From contig LUCC01000046.1 of NCBI GenBank assembly GCA_001593855.1, forward strand, positions 1-8,757: a stretch of 8,757 nt of DNA, given 5' to 3'. The notes under the pieces were generated by a model. That model was not told where the DNA came from, did no database searches, and saw only the letters and a list, made by a program, of their open reading frames with translations. This DNA is from Candidatus Hecatellales archaeon B24. Its GTDB lineage: Archaea > Thermoproteota > Bathyarchaeia > Hecatellales > Hecatellaceae. A program made the position numbers and the translations under genes. This document shows, one piece after another, positions 6,219 through 8,757 of the stretch; the stretch's first letter is position 1, and each line of letters starts with the position of its first letter.

Positions 6219-6543
6219 AGAATTCGTAGATAACGTTTTATCAGTACTTCCTAGATTTCCATGGATTGCAAGAAGTGAAGTGAAAAGGTTTAAAAATAGA
6301 GTTAGAATAAGACTTTGGCTTAACAAAGCTTTTGTAGATATTTATCATAACGCAGAAGAAAGGATAACGTCTTATGCTTATGTTGAGGGTGGGCGAAGGT
6401 TATTTGAAGCCAACAACATGCGTATAGGCTGGCATCTGCACACCTTCGGGGAAATTGAAGAGCATGTACATATACCACCGTTGTCAGCAGAAGAATTCTT
6501 GAAAATGCTGGAAGAGGAGTTAAAAAAGAGGGATAAACTCTAA
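6208..6543 (+). CDS. Small basic protein, possibly a TumE-like (DUF6516) toxin
   Basis: A 111-residue protein starting at ATG 6208 inside the end of the upstream gene. The core alternates beta-strands and polar loops (VRIRLWLNKAFVDIYHNAEE, ITSYAYVEGGRRLFEANN) and then has a histidine-bearing segment, WHLHTFGEIEEHVHIPPLSA, followed by a C-terminal helix EEFLKMLEEELKK. The order 'strand, DIYHN, SYAYVEGGRRLF, histidine cluster, helix' resembles the TumE toxins I know, in which an aromatic/histidine-rich strand region is followed by 'HVH' and a helix. I have not aligned it. An unrelated nuclease-like fold or a non-toxin is possible. The A+T-rich sequence contrasts with the genes outside the cassette. 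Confidence 0.6.
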   Translation: MEAEEFVDNVLSVLPRFPWIARSEVKRFKNRVRIRLWLNKAFVDIYHNAEERITSYAYVEGGRRLFEANNMRIGWHLHTFGEIEEHVHIPPLSAEEFLKMLEEELKKRDKL

Positions 6544-6595
6544 AGCTTAACTATTTTTGGTGGGCCCGGAGGGAGTTGAACCCTCGACCAACGGG

Positions 6596-7270
6596 TTAAG
6601 AGCCCGCCGCTTTAGGCAGAAGTATGGAACCGCAAATTGCCAAGTAACGTTTAATATGGTAAGGATTACTAAATCCAACCAGTCTGACAAAATCTGCCAC
6701 ACTTTTCTGTTTCACTATACGCAAAGTCCATCTATTATCCTGTTCAGATATTTTGGTTGTTGATATGCTATTGCTTTCCAAGAATTTTTTCACAGTTAAC
6801 AATATCGGAAAACTTCTCATTCTAAGTTGGATCACAGCGTAATGATCGTAGATTTTTGGATGGTTGGCATATTGCTTACTGTATCTTCGGTACACTGATC
6901 CCTCTGTATCAAACAGTCCTCTAATGCAGTATTCTAGAAGCCTGTCGTTCGCTTTTATCGAATACGGAATGTCAAGTGTATCTGGCTTTTTACCTACCGG
7001 TATACCAAGCTCACAAAAATATCGACAAACTCTTGGGCTCCTAACGTGATACCTTACAGTATTATCACTTTTTCTCAGCCGCAAGCTGCCTTTGACAGAA
7101 AAGTGTTTACAAATGATAGGCTGCACTACATTGTTATAATACGCTTCGTCGTGCAGATGGCCAGTGAACGCTAGCTCATATCGCCAGTATCCAGACCAGC
7201 TGTCCCAGTAGTGCGATATACAGCCATCCCCTAAGATTGCTCCTGCAATTTCAGCAATTTGCGGTTCCAT
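6596..7270 (-). CDS. LAGLIDADG homing endonuclease encoded in the tRNA-Lys intron
   Basis: A 224-residue single-chain endonuclease with both LAGLIDADG motifs: IAGAILGDG (residues 8-16, catalytic Asp15) and IRGLFDTEG (116-124, catalytic Glu123). These helices form the core, and each is followed by a DNA-binding beta region. Such enzymes cut the intronless allele and spread the intron. The start is ATG 7270, 8 bases into the intron; AGGAG ends 4 bases before it and straddles the 5' splice site. The open frame upstream of 7270 runs through tRNA exon 1 and is not coding. The last codons (AAA GCG GCG GGC TCT TAA) run into exon 2, and the TAA is made of tRNA positions 36-38 in the anticodon loop. 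The frame is intact, so the enzyme may be active; activity is not shown by sequence alone. Confidence 0.92.
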   Translation of the reverse strand: MEPQIAEIAGAILGDGCISHYWDSWSGYWRYELAFTGHLHDEAYYNNVVQPIICKHFSVKGSLRLRKSDNTVRYHVRSPRVCRYFCELGIPVGKKPDTLDIPYSIKANDRLLEYCIRGLFDTEGSVYRRYSKQYANHPKIYDHYAVIQLRMRSFPILLTVKKFLESNSISTTKISEQDNRWTLRIVKQKSVADFVRLVGFSNPYHIKRYLAICGSILLPKAAGS

Positions 7271-7277
7271 ACTTCTC
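6612..7277 (-). mobile_element. Homing intron of tRNA-Lys, archaeal BHB type
   Basis: The intron is 666 nt from G7277 to A6612. Nearly all of it is the LAGLIDADG endonuclease gene, as in archaeal rRNA homing introns, but here the host is a tRNA. It is removed by the tRNA splicing endonuclease and ligase, not by self-splicing; I see no group I or II core. The A+T content is higher than in the neighbouring CoA ligase gene, which fits horizontal arrival. Its expected target is the uninterrupted tRNA-Lys D-arm sequence around GGTAG/AGCGG. Confidence 0.85.
6618..7276. repeat. Perfect 23-bp inverted repeat at the intron ends
   Basis: 6618-6640 and 7254-7276 are exact reverse complements (AGAAGTATGG at the outer end). 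In the RNA they form the inner helix of the splicing structure, directly inside the 5' bulge AGG and the central AGGU/GCCU helix. The match ends sharply on both sides. One arm also encodes residues 1-6 of the endonuclease, including its ATG, and the other encodes the residues around ICGSILL near its C-terminus. Confidence 0.9.
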
Positions 7278-7324
7278 CTACCTGGCTGAGCTACGGGCCC
7301 GGAGGGGCGGTTGCTATTCAAGTC

Positions 7325-7330
7325 TTTAAA
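7325..7330 (-). promoter_or_regulatory. TATA box of the tRNA-Lys gene
   Basis: TTTAAA lies 25-30 bases upstream of tRNA nucleotide 1 at 7300, exactly where an archaeal TATA box belongs. It is in the short gap after the CoA ligase stop at 7351, so the tRNA has its own promoter. Confidence 0.6.
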
Positions 7331-7350
7331 GGCTATGGGATTTTTAAGTT

Positions 7351-8148
7351 TTAGGTTTCCCTGTGGGGCTGCCATGTTCTTTCGTCGATGATTCTTTTGG
7401 TTTTACCGGTGCTTCTGGGGAGGGCGCCTGGTGGGAGAAGGTTTACGTTGAACCTGAGCATGGTGGCTTTTTTAAGTTCTTTTTCAAGCTGCTCTTTCAG
7501 GTGTTTGAGCTGTTCACCGTCCTTCATCGTGGAGTCTTCAACTTCCACTTGAAGCGAAAGCTCGTCGAGGTTGCGTACTACTATTAGGTAGTGGCCGTTG
7601 CACTCCTTTTTCGAGGCGACTATTCTCTCTACGGCTGAGGGGTATAGGCCTACTCCTCTAACCTTCACCATGTCGTCAACCCTTCCCTTTATCCACGAGA
7701 TTTTACGGTGGGTTCTCCCGCAGTCGCAGCTTCGGACGTCCAGCAGCTTGGCAATGTCTCCTGTCCTGTATCTTAGGAGGGGCATGGCTTCCCTTGTGAG
7801 AGGCGTTACCACAAGCTCTCCCTCCTCCTCCACGCCTACCTGCTCACCTGTCTTCGGGTCTACCACCTCCAAGAGGAAATGGTCTTCCCAGACATGGAGG
7901 CCTTCTCTAACCATGCATTCAACAGCCACACCCGGCCCGCAGACTTCGGCGAAACCGTAGTTGTTGAAGGCTTCTAAGCTCAGTGCCTCCTCAATCTTAG
8001 ACCTCATGGCCTCAGTCCATGTTTCAGCTCCAAGTATGGCAAGCCTTAGCTTAAGCTCTTCAACCACGCCAAGCCTCCTGGCGGTTTCAGCCAGCCTTAA
8101 AGCGAAGGAGGGAACCGCGTGGAAGACTGTTACGCCGAAGTCCCGCAT
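7351..8148 (-). CDS. Phenylacetate-CoA ligase-like enzyme, C-terminal part (frameshifted)
   Basis: This is the larger piece of an adenylate-forming acyl-CoA synthetase of the PaaK type, which activates an aryl or acyl acid through an acyl-AMP. Visible motifs are FNNYGFAEVCGPG (the YG-x-x-E region), LLRYRTGDIAKL, CDCGRTHRKISWIKGRVDDM, VRGVGLYPSAVERIV, and a C-terminal PRSTGKTKRIID carrying the expected catalytic lysine. ATG 8148 is an internal methionine (MRDFGVTVFH), not a start; the frame is open through GGA AAA ACA GCT GAA TAC before it. It belongs with the frame to its right: one missing A in the A5 run at 8160-8164 would give SPEKTAEYMRDFGVTVFHAV in one frame. Confidence 0.82.
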   Translation of the reverse strand: MRDFGVTVFHAVPSFALRLAETARRLGVVEELKLRLAILGAETWTEAMRSKIEEALSLEAFNNYGFAEVCGPGVAVECMVREGLHVWEDHFLLEVVDPKTGEQVGVEEEGELVVTPLTREAMPLLRYRTGDIAKLLDVRSCDCGRTHRKISWIKGRVDDMVKVRGVGLYPSAVERIVASKKECNGHYLIVVRNLDELSLQVEVEDSTMKDGEQLKHLKEQLEKELKKATMLRFNVNLLPPGALPRSTGKTKRIIDERTWQPHRET

Positions 8149-8654
8149 GTATTCAGCTGTTTTTCCGGGCTGGCGGAGCCAAGGGGAACAACCATCAGCC
8201 CAATCGTTTGAGCCCCCTGAATGTAGCCTAACCCCCCGGTGAAAACCCCTTGAGAAGAAGTGTTCAGGAAGATGTCTCCCTTCCTGGCTCCTATAGCCAC
8301 AAGGTTTCTGGCGGTGAGGTTCGACCAGTTTTCAAGGTCCCTAGCCGAGTAGAAGGATGCCACAGGCTTGCTGGTGGTGCCGGAAGAAGTGTGCACACGG
8401 AGCACCTCGCTCAGCTCTACAGCCAGCGAGCCTAGGGGGTAGCTTCGGATTAGGTCCTCCTTAACCGTGAAGGGAAGCTTCGCCAGACTATTCAACGTGA
8501 CGGTGTCGTTCCGTGTGAAGCCTGCTTGCTTAAGCTTTCTACTGAGCAGCGGGGACCTCCAAGACCTGTGGAAAACTTCTTTCAGCCTTTTCTCCTGAAG
8601 GCTTCTCAGCTCAGGCCTGCCTATTCTTTCCAGTTCCGGCTGCCAGAAGGTAAA
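8130..8654 (-). CDS. Phenylacetate-CoA ligase-like enzyme, N-terminal part (frameshifted)
   Basis: The open frame runs from TTT at 8654 (after a TAG at 8655-8657) to TAA 8130. It begins FWQPELERIGRPELRSLQEK, the usual opening of the PaaK family. Then come LAKLPFTVKEDLIRSYPLG and the ATP-binding loop HTSSGTTSKPVASFYSARDL, and it ends SPEKQLNTCGTSA where the frame is lost. No standard start lies in this frame near its beginning; TTG 8495 would remove conserved sequence. A good start exists in another frame: ATG 8676 with GGAGGTG 6 bases upstream, reading MTERRSLVY. One surplus base near 8649-8651 would join it to FWQPELERI. With both repairs the protein is about 440 residues, normal for the family. 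Confidence 0.75.
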   Translation of the reverse strand, partial: FTFWQPELERIGRPELRSLQEKRLKEVFHRSWRSPLLSRKLKQAGFTRNDTVTLNSLAKLPFTVKEDLIRSYPLGSLAVELSEVLRVHTSSGTTSKPVASFYSARDLENWSNLTARNLVAIGARKGDIFLNTSSQGVFTGGLGYIQGAQTIGLMVVPLGSASPEKQLNTCGTSA

Positions 8655-8677
8655 CTAAAGACCTCCTTTCAGTCATG

Positions 8678-8757
8678 TTAGGCACCTCCGAGAAAACAAG
8701 AATTTCGCAGTGTTAGGGCTGGCTTAGAGCCGTTCAGAAGACCGGTAAACGCGACTC
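8678..8757 (-). CDS. 3' end of an upstream gene, partial
   Basis: One minus-strand frame is open from the window edge to TAA 8678, reading AFTGLLNGSKPALTLRNSCF and then LGGA; the two other minus frames contain stops. The TAA is one base from ATG 8676 of the ligase, a spacing typical of an operon, and the ligase ribosome site lies in its last codons. Too little is present to identify it. Such ligases are often beside indolepyruvate-ferredoxin oxidoreductase genes, but this tail does not show that. Confidence 0.3.
   Translation of the reverse strand, partial: VAFTGLLNGSKPALTLRNSCFLGGA

Larger units (their letters stand above)
5829..6602. mobile_element. Candidate integrated cassette between tRNA-Lys repeats
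   Basis: The segment lies between two same-orientation copies of part of tRNA-Lys, 747 bases apart. The intact tRNA is at one end with its 3' end facing inward, which is the geometry left by integration into a tRNA 3' half. The interior is visibly richer in A+T than both flanks and holds just two overlapping small genes that look like a toxin-antitoxin pair. No integrase is present. The outer copy lacks the acceptor end of a tRNA, so this is at best a remnant or a rearranged site. The boundaries are those of the repeats. Confidence 0.45.
6558..7300 (-). tRNA. tRNA-Lys(CTT) with a 666-nt intron at 22/23
   Basis: On the minus strand exon 1 is 7300-7278 and exon 2 is 6611-6558. Joined they give a complete cloverleaf: acceptor GGGCCCG/CGGGCCC with A73, D-stem GCTC/GAGC with the universal GGTAGAGC, anticodon stem GCGGG/CCCGT around loop CTCTTAA (anticodon CTT, Lys), variable region TGGTC, and T-stem GAGGG/CCCTC around TTCAACT. 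CCA is encoded. The mature length is 74 plus CCA. The intron sits after G22, in the 3' side of the D-stem, a non-canonical archaeal position. The splice sites follow from a BHB: 5' bulge AGG, 4-bp helix AGGU/GCCU, 3' bulge AAA, each cut after the second base, which yields exactly the canonical D-arm. The outer helix is weak, so the BHB is of the relaxed type. Confidence 0.93.

Noticed and set aside
6557..6763. Plus-strand 68-residue frame reading VGPEGVEPSTNGLRARRF
   Set aside because: It is the reverse strand of the tRNA 3' exon, a well-known false protein produced by tRNA genes.
7271..7375. Start of the endonuclease at ATG 7375, giving 35 extra residues
   Set aside because: This stretch is the tRNA promoter and exon 1 and overlaps the end of the CoA ligase gene. 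LAGLIDADG motif 1 starts 8 residues after ATG 7270, the usual distance.
8155..8170. Programmed -1 frameshifting in the CoA ligase
   Set aside because: The run is only five A residues and the zero-frame reading G GAA AAA is not an X-XXY-YYZ heptamer. PaaK-type enzymes are not known to need it. Kept as a break, not a programmed site.
1..8757. CRISPR arrays, insertion-sequence ends, rRNA genes
   Set aside because: No regularly spaced repeats, no transposase frames and no rRNA-like sequence were seen.

Overview
The window looks archaeal, most likely from a thermophilic Thermoproteota/TACK-type organism; I cannot place it more narrowly. The signs are a tRNA gene with a bulge-helix-bulge (BHB) intron at a non-canonical position, TATA boxes about 25 nt upstream of genes, strong GGAGG-type ribosome sites with frequent TTG/GTG starts, an archaeal short-form AlaX editing enzyme, and MNT/HEPN and RHH-like toxin-antitoxin pairs. 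Layout, left to right: (1) 1-636, minus strand, the 5' part of a polymerase-beta-type nucleotidyltransferase. (2) 705-2749, plus strand, a molybdopterin oxidoreductase split into two frames by one missing base. (3) 2859-4072, a sugar-phosphate nucleotidyltransferase followed closely by alaX, which seems to start at CTG. (4) 4221-4328, an unlisted 35-residue zinc-ribbon gene. (5) 4549-4901, minus strand, a frameshifted three-helix membrane protein. (6) 4977-5832, an HTH-MNT antitoxin-like protein with a palindromic operator, and a HEPN partner that has lost its C-terminal half. (7) 5829-6602, an A+T-rich cassette with a probable toxin-antitoxin pair, bounded by two copies of the anticodon-loop-to-T-loop part of tRNA-Lys. 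(8) 6558-7300, minus strand, tRNA-Lys(CTT) interrupted after nucleotide 22 by a 666-nt intron that encodes a two-motif LAGLIDADG homing endonuclease. (9) 7351-8676, minus strand, a phenylacetate-CoA-ligase-like gene with frameshifts, preceded by the tail of another gene. The most interesting object is the tRNA-Lys locus. Cutting at the second/third base of two 3-nt bulges gives a perfect mature tRNA. A perfect 23-bp inverted repeat at the intron ends forms the inner helix of the BHB. The endonuclease frame runs through the whole intron. Its ribosome site straddles the 5' splice site, and its stop codon lies in the anticodon loop of the downstream exon. The intron is 222 codons long with no stop in that frame, so the excised circular RNA would have an endless reading frame, while a complete start-and-stop ORF exists only in unspliced pre-tRNA. 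The same tRNA appears to have been hit twice by mobile DNA: the homing intron in the D-arm and an integration-like event at its 3' half. Several genes (molybdopterin oxidoreductase, membrane protein, CoA ligase) are broken by single-base indels. This could be decay, but a shared cause such as sequence error must be considered before biology is read into any one of them.
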